Below, piece by piece: positions 18,830-27,312 of a stretch of 64,000 bases of DNA (the first letter of the stretch is position 1; each line of letters begins with the position of its first letter). A program made the position numbers and the translations under genes. Location of the stretch: assembly GCA_963737405.1 (NCBI GenBank), contig CAVTSL010000002.1, forward strand, positions 1-64,000, read 5' to 3'. Origin of the DNA: JACCTU01 sp963737405 (lineage in GTDB: Bacteria > Actinomycetota > Thermoleophilia > Gaiellales > Gaiellaceae). A model generated the notes under the pieces. It saw only the letters and a program-made list of their open reading frames with translations, did not search any database and was not told where the DNA came from.

Positions 18830-20320
18830 CTACGGACCGACTCGGCGGAAGAAGACGCTCGCCGGGTCGCCCGCGTGCGACTGGGACCAGAACGGCAGGA
18901 ACGTCGTCCCCACCGATGCGAGCCCCTCGTAGTCGCCGGTGAAGAAGCCGCCCGCGTTCGGGGCGCGCTTCATGTCGAACGACGCGTTCGTCAACTGCAC
19001 CTCGTTCGTCCAGCTCGCCGGCGCGGTGCAGTTGCCGTGGCAGTGGATGACGAAGTAGTCGGTCGGAAGCGTCGCCGGATCCGGCGTGTTGTTCCGGAAG
19101 TCGTAGTACGTGACTGCGACCGTCCCGTCGGACGAGACGTCGACCGACGGCGTGAACGCCTGCTGATTTCCGGGCGGGGCCGTCGTCGGCGTCAGGTTCA
19201 CCTGGATCGGCGTCGACCAGTGGAGCCCGCCGTCGAGCGACTGCGAGAACGCGACCGCTTCGTGCGCGAACCCGCTGAACCGCGCGTCCTCCCAGACCGC
19301 GTAGAGCGTCCCGGAGGGAGCGACTGCGATGTCCGGGATGATCGCGCCCGTCCGGACATCCTCACCGGTCTCCGGGTCGAACACGCCGATCGGCAGCTCG
19401 CGGTCGATGAGGAACGGCTGCGACCAGGTCGTTCCCTTGTCGGACGACCGGATCACCCGCACCGTCCCGCCGCGCAGCTTCTTCGCGTTCTCGTTGTTGA
19501 ACTCCGTGAAGATGTCGACCAGCGTCCCGTTCGGCAGCACGACGATCTGGTTGCCGATCGTCTGGTCGTTCTGCCCCGGGTCGTAGATCGACCGCGGCTG
19601 CTCCCACGAGTCGCCGGCGTTCGTGCTCCGGTTGAACCACGTCGGCCCGCGGAAGGCCGCGGCGTGGATCGCGGCGTCGATGCTCGCCCGTTCGCTCGGG
19701 AAGACGAGGCGATCCCAGACCGCGTAGACGTTCGCGTTGCCTGGATCCGCCGTGATCGACTGCTTGTCGTTGAACACGGTCGGGGCGAGATCGCGGATCA
19801 CGACCCGCGGAGTGCTCCACGTGAGCCCACCGTTCGCCGAGAAGCTGGCGAAGAGCCCGTGGTCGAAGTTCGAGTCGTTGAACGCGAGCGCCAGCTGGTG
19901 CACGCGGCCGTTCTGCCCGAACGAGACCCACGGATCGGTCGCGCGCTGGTAGGCGCCGCCCGCGCAGAGCGTGACCCCCGGGATCGGCACGCTCGTCCAC
20001 GAAGAGCCGCCGTTCGTGCTCGCACCGGCCACGAGGCCGCGAGCGCCGCCGTTCGACCATCGGTCCTGCTGCCAGATCCCGACGAGATTCATGCTGTTCG
20101 TCGGATTGACGTCGACCCACGGCTCGACCTCGCTCCCCACGAAGACCGTTCCCGACTGCGTGGCCGTTGCATCGGCCGCGCAGCCCGCGAACGGGCTCGC
20201 TCCGGAGACCTGGACGAGCGGGCCACTCGTGAAGGTGTTCGCGGCTGCGACTCCGACGGCAACCGCGAGCGCCAGGACGAGGGCCGGGACGACGAGAAAG
20301 GCGCGTCTGATTGCGCCCAT
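18830..20320 (-). CDS. Secreted sialidase-like protein with Asp-box (BNR) repeats
   Basis: ATG at 20,320 follows a GGGGGAAG ribosome site; the frame is open further upstream but without signal sequence. The 496-residue product begins with a signal peptide (FLVVPALVLALAVAVGVAAA). At least five Asp-box-like motifs of the form S-x-D/N-x-G-x-x-W are visible: STNGGSSW, SANGGLTW, STNAGDSW, SSDKGTTW and SLDGGLHW, the mark of a six-bladed sialidase propeller. Asp boxes are structural, so sialidase activity is not shown; an arginine triad and catalytic Asp/Tyr/Glu would need alignment. Related actinobacterial exo-alpha-sialidase-annotated proteins are mostly uncharacterised. Confidence 0.8.
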   Translation of the reverse strand: MGAIRRAFLVVPALVLALAVAVGVAAANTFTSGPLVQVSGASPFAGCAADATATQSGTVFVGSEVEPWVDVNPTNSMNLVGIWQQDRWSNGGARGLVAGASTNGGSSWTSVPIPGVTLCAGGAYQRATDPWVSFGQNGRVHQLALAFNDSNFDHGLFASFSANGGLTWSTPRVVIRDLAPTVFNDKQSITADPGNANVYAVWDRLVFPSERASIDAAIHAAAFRGPTWFNRSTNAGDSWEQPRSIYDPGQNDQTIGNQIVVLPNGTLVDIFTEFNNENAKKLRGGTVRVIRSSDKGTTWSQPFLIDRELPIGVFDPETGEDVRTGAIIPDIAVAPSGTLYAVWEDARFSGFAHEAVAFSQSLDGGLHWSTPIQVNLTPTTAPPGNQQAFTPSVDVSSDGTVAVTYYDFRNNTPDPATLPTDYFVIHCHGNCTAPASWTNEVQLTNASFDMKRAPNAGGFFTGDYEGLASVGTTFLPFWSQSHAGDPASVFFRRVGP

Positions 20321-20392
20321 GGCTTCCCCCCTCTGTCGGTTGCCGGGACCCTTCCAGCGCGGCCTTCGAAAAGCAAATCTAGGATCCGGCAG

Positions 20393-20860
20393 GTGACGCT
20401 CGAGCTCGGCTACGAGACGACCGAGAAGCCGCCGTTCAAGTACGCCGCGCACACGCGCGTCGGCTTCTCGGACACCGACGCGCAGGGGATCGTCTACTAC
20501 GGCCGCTACGTCCCGTACTTCGACCTCGCCCGCGTCGAGTACCACCGGCACCTCGGCCTGAATGCGGCACAGCTGGACGGAAACGAGTTCGTCATGCGCG
20601 CGATGAACGTCGACTACCACGCGCCGGCGGTGTTCGACGATCTGATCGAGGTCTTCGTGCGGCTCGCGCGGATCGGGCGGACGAGCGCGACCTACGAGTT
20701 CATGGCGTATCGCGCGGACGACGACGTGCTGATGGTCACGGCGAAGCAGACCCTCGTGCTCGTCGATCTCGACGAGCGGAAGGCGTGCCCGATCCCGGAG
20801 GCGTTCGTCGAGACAGTGCGCGCGTTCGAGGGCGACGATCTCGAGGCGGCGGCGCGGTGA
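20393..20860 (+). CDS. YbgC-type acyl-CoA thioesterase (hotdog fold)
   Basis: Starting at GTG 20,393, the 155-residue protein contains the 4-hydroxybenzoyl-CoA thioesterase signature: FSDTDAQGIVYYGRYVPYFD, where the second Asp is the catalytic residue of the D-x-x-G-x-V-Y family, followed by the hotdog helix (ARVEYHRHLGL) and strand MNVDYHAPAVFDD. These enzymes hydrolyse short acyl- or aryl-CoA thioesters in the cytoplasm. The next gene overlaps its stop as GTGA. It is divergent from the sialidase-like gene by 72 bases. Confidence 0.88.
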   Translation: MTLELGYETTEKPPFKYAAHTRVGFSDTDAQGIVYYGRYVPYFDLARVEYHRHLGLNAAQLDGNEFVMRAMNVDYHAPAVFDDLIEVFVRLARIGRTSATYEFMAYRADDDVLMVTAKQTLVLVDLDERKACPIPEAFVETVRAFEGDDLEAAAR

Positions 20861-21208
20861 CCACGGAGCACCAGCGGACGGGTGCGCTCGACGCCGTCGA
20901 GCGGATCGTCAACCGCGGCGGGGAGGCCGACGACGTCCTGCGGCAGGTCGTCGACGTGCTCGCCGGTCTGTACCCGTACGTGTCGCTCTGGTTCGTCGAG
21001 GAAGGCGGGCTCGTCCAGGGGCCGTTCGCAGGTGACGCGACCGGATGCAGAGCGCTTCCCGATCGCGTTCCAGGGCACGACGGTCGCCGAGCTCGAGGTC
21101 GCGTCCGCGCGAGATGATGACCGCGCCTTCCTCGAGCGCGTCGCGACGCTCGTCTCCGCGCACGCGATGGTCGGCTGGGACACCGGCGGCGAGCGCTGGG
21201 AGCCGTAG
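20857..21208 (+). CDS. Small GAF-like sensory protein, frameshifted
   Basis: GTG at 20,857 overlaps the thioesterase stop as GTGA. The first frame reads AVERIVNRGGEADDVLRQVV and LYPYVSLWFVEEGGL, then breaks at about 21,040; the other frame continues FPIAFQGTTVAELEVASA and DDRAFLERVATLVSAH to TAG at 21,208. The combined pattern (amphipathic helix, strand with aromatic residues, then V-AELEVAS and the closing helix) fits a GAF domain of about 116 residues. The total length is one base over a multiple of three, as in other broken genes of this segment, so a sequencing insertion is likely. Ligand and partner are unknown. Confidence 0.6.
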
Positions 21209-21222
21209 CGCGCGCGAGCCGC

Positions 21223-21260
21223 GCGCCCGGTGCGTCCTCGTCACCGGGCGCCGCAGCTTT
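21223..21260 (+). terminator. Terminator after the GAF-like gene
   Basis: GCGCCCGGTG at 21,223-21,232 pairs with CACCGGGCGC at 21,242-21,251, followed after a few bases by CTTTTCC. This 10-bp stem plus a short T run fits an intrinsic terminator for the thioesterase-GAF operon. Confidence 0.7.
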
Positions 21261-21374
21261 TCCTCGGAGCCCCCTCCCCTCCCTCACGTTGTAGTCAGGT
21301 CCGCTCGGCGCGCCATCCCTCGTTCGGGCTAGCTCACCCGGTCGGGGGATGAGTGACTCGGTCGAGGGATTCGT

Positions 21375-21395
21375 CGAGCCACGAAACGTGGCTCG
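21375..21395 (-). terminator. Hairpin downstream of the (p)ppGpp synthetase gene
   Basis: CGAGCCACG at 21,375-21,383 pairs with CGTGGCTCG at 21,387-21,395 around a three-base loop. It lies 11 bases after the stop of the minus-strand rel gene and faces the GAF terminator across a short spacer. There is no T run. Confidence 0.5.
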
Positions 21396-21405
21396 GGGAG
21401 GGTCG

Positions 21406-23601
21406 CTAGGACGGCGTGACGCGGTACGCGTCGAACACGCCGTCGACGTTCCGGAGCGTCGAGAGCAGGCTTCGCAGCGCCTTGATGTCCCCCACCTCGG
21501 CGACGTACCAGTTCTTCGCGAGCTGATCCTCGACGGAGCCGCCGTACGAGACGATGTTGGCGCCGTGCTCGGCGAACGTCCGCGCGACGTCCTCGAGCAG
21601 CCGCGGGCGGTCCCAGGAGTCCACCGCGATGTGGACCCGGAAGCTCGTCTTGTGTCCCTCCGACCACTCGACGTCGGTGAAGCGCTCCGGGTTCCGCATC
21701 AGCGTCTTCACGTTCGGACAGTCGAGGCGGTGGATCGTGACGCCCTTGCCGAGCGAGATGTAGCCGACGATGTCGTCGCCCGGCACCGGTGTGCAGCACT
21801 TCGCGACGCGAACGAGCACGCCCTCGGCGCCCTTGACGATCACGCCCATGTCGTCGCCGGAGACGGGCTTGGCGCGCGTCTGCTTGCGCGGGACGCTCTC
21901 CTCCTCCGGCACGTCGTCGGTCTTCAGGCGCGTGAGCACCTTCTTGACGATCTGCGCCGGTTGGAGCTTGCCGGAGCCGAGCGCGATGTAGAAGTCCTCG
22001 GCCTTCTTGTAGCCCGAGTCGCGGATCACCTGAGCGAGCACTGCCGAGCCGGCGAGCTTCCGGTACGGGAGGTTCTGGCGCTTGAGGGCCTCCTCGAGCG
22101 CCTCGCGCCCCTTCGCCTCGGTCTCGTCCTTCGTCTCGCGCGAGAACCACTGGCGGATCTTGTTGCGTGCGCGCGAGGACGCCGCGAGCGACATCCAGTC
22201 GCGCGACGGGCCGCGCCCCGTCTTCGCCGTCAGGATCTCGACGAAGTCGCCGCTCTTCAGCCGGTAGTGCAGCGGGACGATGCGGCCGTTCACCTTCGCG
22301 CCGACCGTGCGGTGGCCGACGTCGGTGTGGACGGCGTAGGCGAAGTCGATCGGCGTCGCTCCCGCGGGGAGCGTCTTCACCTCGCCCTTCGGCGTGAAGA
22401 CGAAGACCTCGTCGTCGAAGAGGTCGGTGCGGAAGTTCCGCATGAACTCGCGTGGGTCGGCCTCGTCGGCCTGCCAGTCCATCAGCTGCTTGACCCAGGC
22501 GAGCCACTGCTCGTCGGCCGCCTTGCCGTGCTTGTACGCCCAGTGCGCCGCGATCCCGAGCTCTGCCGTCTCGTGCATCTCGCGCGTCCGGATCTGGATC
22601 TCGAGCGGGCGGCCCTCGGGCCCGATCACCGTCGTGTGCAGCGAGCGGTAGCCGTTGAACTTCGGCATCGCGAGAAAGTCCTTGAAGCGGCCGGGCATCG
22701 GCTTCCAGAGCGAGTGGATGAGCCCGAGCGAGCCGTAGCAGTCGCGCGTCCCCTCCTCGCCGCCGCGCTCGACGATCACGCGCATCGCCGTGAGGTCGTA
22801 GATCTCGTTGAACTCGCGGCCCTTCTTCGCCATCTTCTCGTAGATCGAGTAGAAGTGCTTCGCGCGCGCGGAGATCTCGGCCGGGATGTCGACCTTTTCG
22901 AGCTCGGCCTCGAGCTGCCCCGCGGCCTCGCGCACGTGCTCCTCGCGGTCGGCGCGGCGGTCGGCGACGAGCGTCTTGATCTCCGCGTACTTCCGCGGGT
23001 GCAGCGTCTCGAACGACAGGTCCTCGAGCTCCCACTTGAGCGCGTGGATGCCGAGCCGGTGCGCGAGCGGCGCGTAGACCTCGAGCGTCTCCTTCGCGGT
23101 CTGCACCTGCTTCTGCTTCGGCAGGTGCTCGATCGTGCGCATGTTGTGCAGGCGGTCCGCGAGCTTGATCGGGATCACGCGCGGGTCGTCCGCCATCGCG
23201 ACGATCATCTTCCGGTAGTTCTCCGCCTGGACCTGCTCGCGGGTCTGGAACTGGATCCGGGTCAGCTTCGTGACGCCCTCGACGAGCTGCGCGATCTCCT
23301 CGCCGAACTCGGTCTTCAGGTCGTCGAGCTCGACGCCGGTGTCCTCGACGACGTCGTGCAGGAGCGCCGCCGCCACGGTCTGCTCGTCGAGCCGGAGCTC
23401 GGCGCAGATCTTCGCGACCGACCACGGGTGGCGGATGAACTCCTCGCCGGAGCGTCTGAGCTGGCCCTCGTGGGCCGCCGCGGCGTACGAGAACGCCCGC
23501 GACAGCAGCTCCCGGTCGAGGTCGGGGTTGTACTCCGACACGGCCGCGAGCAGCTCGTCGACGAGGTCCTTGTGCTTCTCGCTGACATCGACGACGGTCA
23601 T
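21406..23601 (-). CDS. rel: Bifunctional (p)ppGpp synthetase/hydrolase
   Basis: The 731-residue protein has the full long-RSH order. The HD hydrolase domain keeps FIRHPWSVA and LLHDVVEDTG (HDxxED), so hydrolase activity is expected. The synthetase domain has RFKDFLAMPKFNGYRSLH, where RFKD is the RxKD motif of bifunctional enzymes, and EIQIRTREMHETAE. A TGS domain (VFVFTPKGEVKTLPAGATP), a zinc-finger-like segment with VAKCCTPVPGDDIVGYISLG and a C-terminal ACT domain follow. It makes and degrades the stringent-response alarmone in response to uncharged tRNA on ribosomes. It starts at ATG 23,601. Confidence 0.96.
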   Translation of the reverse strand: MTVVDVSEKHKDLVDELLAAVSEYNPDLDRELLSRAFSYAAAAHEGQLRRSGEEFIRHPWSVAKICAELRLDEQTVAAALLHDVVEDTGVELDDLKTEFGEEIAQLVEGVTKLTRIQFQTREQVQAENYRKMIVAMADDPRVIPIKLADRLHNMRTIEHLPKQKQVQTAKETLEVYAPLAHRLGIHALKWELEDLSFETLHPRKYAEIKTLVADRRADREEHVREAAGQLEAELEKVDIPAEISARAKHFYSIYEKMAKKGREFNEIYDLTAMRVIVERGGEEGTRDCYGSLGLIHSLWKPMPGRFKDFLAMPKFNGYRSLHTTVIGPEGRPLEIQIRTREMHETAELGIAAHWAYKHGKAADEQWLAWVKQLMDWQADEADPREFMRNFRTDLFDDEVFVFTPKGEVKTLPAGATPIDFAYAVHTDVGHRTVGAKVNGRIVPLHYRLKSGDFVEILTAKTGRGPSRDWMSLAASSRARNKIRQWFSRETKDETEAKGREALEEALKRQNLPYRKLAGSAVLAQVIRDSGYKKAEDFYIALGSGKLQPAQIVKKVLTRLKTDDVPEEESVPRKQTRAKPVSGDDMGVIVKGAEGVLVRVAKCCTPVPGDDIVGYISLGKGVTIHRLDCPNVKTLMRNPERFTDVEWSEGHKTSFRVHIAVDSWDRPRLLEDVARTFAEHGANIVSYGGSVEDQLAKNWYVAEVGDIKALRSLLSTLRNVDGVFDAYRVTPS

Positions 23602-23669
23602 CTATTCAGTGTAGACGGGGGATTTCTCTACAGAGGATCGGCGCTCCGGACGATGAACAAGAGGTGCCC

Positions 23670-23804
23670 ATGCGCCGATTCCGCAAAGTGCGTAGGAACA
23701 GGAGCCTCGAGCTCGCCCGGATCCTCGTGGCGCTCGACCGGGCGGCCGCCGAGGTCAGGCCCGCGCCGACCCGCCGCACCGCTCGCCTCTCCGTTCCTCG
23801 CTAA
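23670..23804 (+). CDS. Small basic protein (44 residues), hypothetical
   Basis: ATG at 23,670 is preceded by AAGAGGTG, a fair ribosome site. The 44-residue product is very basic (MRRFRKVRRNRS at the start) with one amphipathic helix (LELARILVALDRAAAEV). It ends directly at a strong hairpin, which supports transcription to this point. No family recognised. It could also be a chance open frame, because GC-rich DNA leaves many short frames open. Confidence 0.4.
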   Translation: MRRFRKVRRNRSLELARILVALDRAAAEVRPAPTRRTARLSVPR

Positions 23805-23853
23805 GAGGGCTTGACGAAGCAGGCGCTGTGCCGCCGGGCCCGCCAAGCCCTCT
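23804..23853. terminator. Bidirectional hairpin between the small ORF and the GNAT gene
   Basis: AGAGGGCTTG at 23,804-23,813 pairs perfectly with CAAGCCCTCT at 23,844-23,853; the 30-base interior can fold further (GCCGCCGGGCCC). It touches the stop codons of the two convergent reading frames. Confidence 0.55.
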
Positions 23854-24352
23854 ACCCCACCTCGTCGAACGGCGGCGGATAGACGACCCGCCCCCGCGGG
23901 TGCTCCGCGGCGAGCGCGAGCGCCTGGAAGGCGCCGTCGGGGATGCCCTCGTGCGGCTCGTCGAGACCGAGCTCGGAGGCCCGGCGGAAGCCGAAGCGCG
24001 AGTAGTAGCGCGGGTCGCCCTCGACGATCACGACCGGCTCGCCGCGTTCCCGCGCGCGTCGCAGGCCCTCCTCGACGAGCGCCGAGCCGATGCCGGTCCG
24101 CTGCCGGTCGGGCCGGACGCCGAGCGGCGAGAGCATCAGGACCCGCCCGCCCTCCGCCAGGTCGGCGTGCGTGAACATCACGTACCCCACGACCTCACCG
24201 TCGTCCTCGGCGACGAGCGCGAGGTCCGGCAGGTAGCCCGGCAGGAGCCGGAGCGCGTCGACGAGCGGCGCGACGGGCTCGTCGCCGAACGCCGCCTCGA
24301 CGACGGAGAAGATCTGCGCGAAGTCGGAGTCTCGCTCGGCGCGGACGATCAC
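23852..24352 (-). CDS. GNAT family N-acetyltransferase
   Basis: GTG at 24,352 overlaps the recJ stop as GTGA. The 166-residue product has the GNAT core: VVEAAFGDEP early, the strand EDDGEVVGYVMFTHADL, LSPLGVRPDRQRTGIGSALVEE with the acetyl-CoA-binding R-x-x-G-x-G/A loop near residue 82, and GDPRYYSRFGFRRASELGL. This last piece is typical of the YhbS-like subfamily. It transfers an acetyl group from acetyl-CoA to an unknown amine. Co-translation with recJ is implied by the overlap, though no functional link is known. Confidence 0.85.
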   Translation of the reverse strand: MIVRAERDSDFAQIFSVVEAAFGDEPVAPLVDALRLLPGYLPDLALVAEDDGEVVGYVMFTHADLAEGGRVLMLSPLGVRPDRQRTGIGSALVEEGLRRARERGEPVVIVEGDPRYYSRFGFRRASELGLDEPHEGIPDGAFQALALAAEHPRGRVVYPPPFDEVG

Positions 24353-26193
24353 GCAGCGCGCTCGAGCGGAGGCTCCTCGAGCAGCGCCCGGAAACGCGCG
24401 GACTCGAGCAGGCTGCGCGGGTCGCCCTCGCGGTCGAGCCCGAGCTCCGCGAAGATCTCCTGCGCGACCGGGTCGCGGTCGTCCTTTCGGAACTCCTCGA
24501 CGAGCCACGCGCGCAGGCTCTCGTAGGAGTCGTTCGCGTCGAAGATGCGGCGCACGACGAGCTGCGGGGCGACCGTGCCGTTCCAGTGGTTCGCCTCGAG
24601 CCGGAACGCGACGTCGAACCGGCGCTCGGTGCGGAAGCGGTCGAGCTGGCCGCCGAGCCCGAACGCGATCGCACCGCCGTGCCGCACCCGGAAGCGCAGG
24701 TGCTTGCCGTCGCCGACGGCGGAGAGGTCGCGCAGCTCGCAGCTCTCGGCCAGCAGGGTGACCTCGGGGTTGCCGAGCCCGAACGGCGCGAGCTTCGCGA
24801 GCTCCTCGCAGAGCTCGAGGGTCGGGACCGTGCGCGGCGGCAGGACCGCGTCGACGTACGTGACCGGCCGGAGGTCCTCGTCGACGAGATGCTCCTCGGC
24901 GTGCGCGGCGAACGCGCGTGCGAACGCGTCGACGTTGTCGGGAAGGATGGAGAGGCCGGCCGCGGCTCGATGACCGCCGAAGCGCTCGAGATGCTCGGCC
25001 GACGCGGCGAGCCCGCCGTGCAGGTCGAACGCCGACACCGAGCGGCCCGAGCCCTTCCACGTCTCGTCGCCGCCGGCGATCATCACGACCGGCCGGTTGA
25101 ACCGCTCGACGAGCCGCGACGCGACGATCCCGATCACGCCCTCGTGCCAGTCCTCGCCGGCGAGCACGTACGCACGGCGGAGCCGCTCGCTCTCGTCCCA
25201 CTCGTTGACCTTCCTGACCGCCTCGCGGAGGATCCGGTCCTCGACCTGCTGGCGCTCGCGGTTCAGCTCCTCGAGGCGGGACGCGAGCCGGAACGCCTCG
25301 TCGCGGTCGTCGGTCAGCAGCAGCTCGAGCGCGGCGCCGGGGTGGCCGAGCCGGCCCGCGGCGTTGATCCGCGGCGCGAGCCTGAAGCCGACGGCGCCGG
25401 TGTCGACGCGCGCCGGGTCGACGGACGCAGCGCGCATGAGCGCCTGCAGGCCCGCCTTCTGCGTGCGGGCGAGCGCGCGCAGGCCCGCGCTCGCGAGCGC
25501 GCGGTTCTCGTCGAGCAGCGGGACGACGTCGGCGATCGTCGCCAGCGCGACGAGGTCGAGGTGCCGGTCGACGTTCGCTCCGAGCGCGCCGAGCAGCTTG
25601 TAGACGACGCCGGTCCCGCACAGCTCGGGAAAGGGGTAGCGCGACGGCCGCGTCGCGACGATCGGGCAGTCGGGCAGCGTCGGCCCCGGCCGGTGGTGAT
25701 CGGTGACGATCACGTCCAGCCCCAGCGCCTTCGCGCGGGCGACCTCCTCGACGGCGGTGATCCCGCAGTCGACGGTGAGCACGAGCGCGCAGCCCTCGTC
25801 GGCGAGCCGCTCGATCGTCTGCCCCGAGACGCCGTAGCCCTCGTCGAAGCGGCTCGGGAGATGCCAGTCGACGTTCGCGCCGAGCTCGCGCAGACAGGTG
25901 ACCGCGAGCGTCGTCGCGCAGATCCCGTCGACGTCGTAGTCGCCGTGGACGCAGATCCGCTCGCCCGACGCGATCGCGGCGCGGATCCGGTCGCAGGCCG
26001 CGGCGGTGTCGCCGAGCAGCGCCGGGTCGTGGCGCGGCGGCTCGGCCGCGAGGAAGGCTCGCGCCATTTCGGGGTCGCCATACCCGCGCCGGACGAGGAC
26101 GCTGGCGGTGATCCAGCTGATACCGAGCGCCGCGGCAAGGGCGCTCGCCTCATCGTGCGGGCAGGGACGGATCGTCCACGTGCCCTGTTGCAT
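24349..26193 (-). CDS. recJ: Single-stranded-DNA-specific exonuclease RecJ
   Basis: ATG at 26,193 (MQQGTWTIRPCPHDEA) gives 614 residues, normal for RecJ. The DHH phosphoesterase motifs are intact: HGDYDVDGICATTLAV, LTVDCGITA, VTDHHRPGP and FGGHRAAAGLSI of the DHHA1 domain, followed by an OB-like region. RecJ degrades single strands 5' to 3' in mismatch, base-excision and RecF-pathway repair, using manganese or magnesium. The frame remains open far upstream, over the divergent hydroxyacid oxidase gene, but that extension is antisense shadow. Confidence 0.95.
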   Translation of the reverse strand: MQQGTWTIRPCPHDEASALAAALGISWITASVLVRRGYGDPEMARAFLAAEPPRHDPALLGDTAAACDRIRAAIASGERICVHGDYDVDGICATTLAVTCLRELGANVDWHLPSRFDEGYGVSGQTIERLADEGCALVLTVDCGITAVEEVARAKALGLDVIVTDHHRPGPTLPDCPIVATRPSRYPFPELCGTGVVYKLLGALGANVDRHLDLVALATIADVVPLLDENRALASAGLRALARTQKAGLQALMRAASVDPARVDTGAVGFRLAPRINAAGRLGHPGAALELLLTDDRDEAFRLASRLEELNRERQQVEDRILREAVRKVNEWDESERLRRAYVLAGEDWHEGVIGIVASRLVERFNRPVVMIAGGDETWKGSGRSVSAFDLHGGLAASAEHLERFGGHRAAAGLSILPDNVDAFARAFAAHAEEHLVDEDLRPVTYVDAVLPPRTVPTLELCEELAKLAPFGLGNPEVTLLAESCELRDLSAVGDGKHLRFRVRHGGAIAFGLGGQLDRFRTERRFDVAFRLEANHWNGTVAPQLVVRRIFDANDSYESLRAWLVEEFRKDDRDPVAQEIFAELGLDREGDPRSLLESARFRALLEEPPLERAA

Positions 26194-26244
26194 CGCCGGA
26201 TCACCGTACGGAGGGCATCGGACGGAGTTGGTTAGGTTGCCTCG

Positions 26245-27312
26245 ATGGACGAGCTGCTGAACGTCTTCGACTACGAGCGGCGCGCCGCCGAGCTCCTCCC
26301 GCCCGGCCCGCTGGCCTACTTCGCCGCCGGCGCGGGGGACGAGTGGACGCTGCGCGAGAACGTGAGCGCGTACCGGCGGTGGACGCTCCGTCCGAGATTG
26401 CTGCGGGACGTCACGAGCGTGACGACGGCGCGAACCGTGCTCGGCGAAGACCTCGCGGCGCCGATCATCGTCGCGCCGATGGCGTACCAGCGGCACGCGC
26501 ACCCCGAGGGCGAGGTCGCGATGTCGCGCGCGGCCGCCAGCTTCGGGACGATCATGACGCTCTCGACGATGGCGACCGCCTCGCCCGCGGAGGTCGCCGC
26601 CGCCGCGCCCGACGCGCCGCGCTGGTTCCAGCTGTACGTCTTCCGCGACGAAGGCATCACGCGGTCGATCGTCGAAGGGGCGGTCGAGAGCGGCTACCGG
26701 GCGATCGTGCTCACCGTCGACGCGCCGTACTTCGGCCGCCGCGAGCGCGACATCCGCACCGGCTGGCTCATCCCCGCCGAGCCGGTCGTGCCGGCGCTCG
26801 CCGCAGCACTCGGTGCGATGTCGACCACGTCGGTGACGGAGCACTTCAGCCTCATCTCGCCCGCCCTCAGCTGGCGCGACGTCGAGCGGATCGCGAGCGA
26901 GGCGAGACTGCCGGTGCTCGTCAAGGGCATCCACACCGCGGAGGACGCGGTGCTCGCCGTCGAGCACGGCGCGGCCGGGATCGTCGTCTCGAACCACGGC
27001 GGGCGGCAGCTGGACGGCGTCGCGGCGACGATCGACACGCTGCCGGAGGTGGTCGAGGCGGTCGGCGAGGACGTGGACGTCCTCGTGGACGGCGGGATCC
27101 GCCGCGGCGTCGACGTCGTCGTCGCGCTCGCGCTCGGCGCACGCGCGGTCCTCGTCGGGCGGCCGGTGCTCTGGGGTCTCGCGGTCGACGGCGCGGACGG
27201 CGCCGAGCGCGTGCTCGAGCTGCTCCGCGACGAGCTCGCGCTCGCCCTCGGGCTCTGCGGCTGCTCCTCGCCGGACGACGTGACGCGCGCGCACGTGGCC
27301 CGTGCGGTCTGA
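26245..27312 (+). CDS. FMN-dependent alpha-hydroxy-acid oxidase/dehydrogenase
   Basis: The 355-residue protein (ATG 26,245) is a complete (S)-2-hydroxyacid oxidase barrel. Visible motifs include YFAAGAGDEWTLREN, APIIVAPMAYQRHAHP (FMN binding), RWFQLYVFRDE, LTVDAPYFGRRERDIR, LPVLVKGI (Lys on FMN) and VVSNHGGRQLDG with the catalytic His, then VDGGIRRGVDV. Substrates of this family include glycolate, lactate and mandelate; the particular one cannot be told here. The next gene starts 11 bases before its stop, so the oxidase and a class V aminotransferase are co-translated, suggesting linked hydroxy-acid/amino-acid metabolism. Confidence 0.92.
   Translation: MDELLNVFDYERRAAELLPPGPLAYFAAGAGDEWTLRENVSAYRRWTLRPRLLRDVTSVTTARTVLGEDLAAPIIVAPMAYQRHAHPEGEVAMSRAAASFGTIMTLSTMATASPAEVAAAAPDAPRWFQLYVFRDEGITRSIVEGAVESGYRAIVLTVDAPYFGRRERDIRTGWLIPAEPVVPALAAALGAMSTTSVTEHFSLISPALSWRDVERIASEARLPVLVKGIHTAEDAVLAVEHGAAGIVVSNHGGRQLDGVAATIDTLPEVVEAVGEDVDVLVDGGIRRGVDVVVALALGARAVLVGRPVLWGLAVDGADGAERVLELLRDELALALGLCGCSSPDDVTRAHVARAV

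Noticed and set aside
18830..20320. Confident call of an active sialidase
   Set aside because: Only the structural Asp boxes are seen; I could not identify the arginine triad or catalytic residues.
18875..20860. Plus-strand frame of 661 codons ending in the thioesterase
   Set aside because: Only the last 155 codons, from GTG 20,393, make sense; the rest is antisense to the sialidase-like gene.
21349..23814. Long plus-strand frame opposite the rel gene
   Set aside because: It has no recognisable domain and biased composition; the minus strand encodes a full Rel protein.
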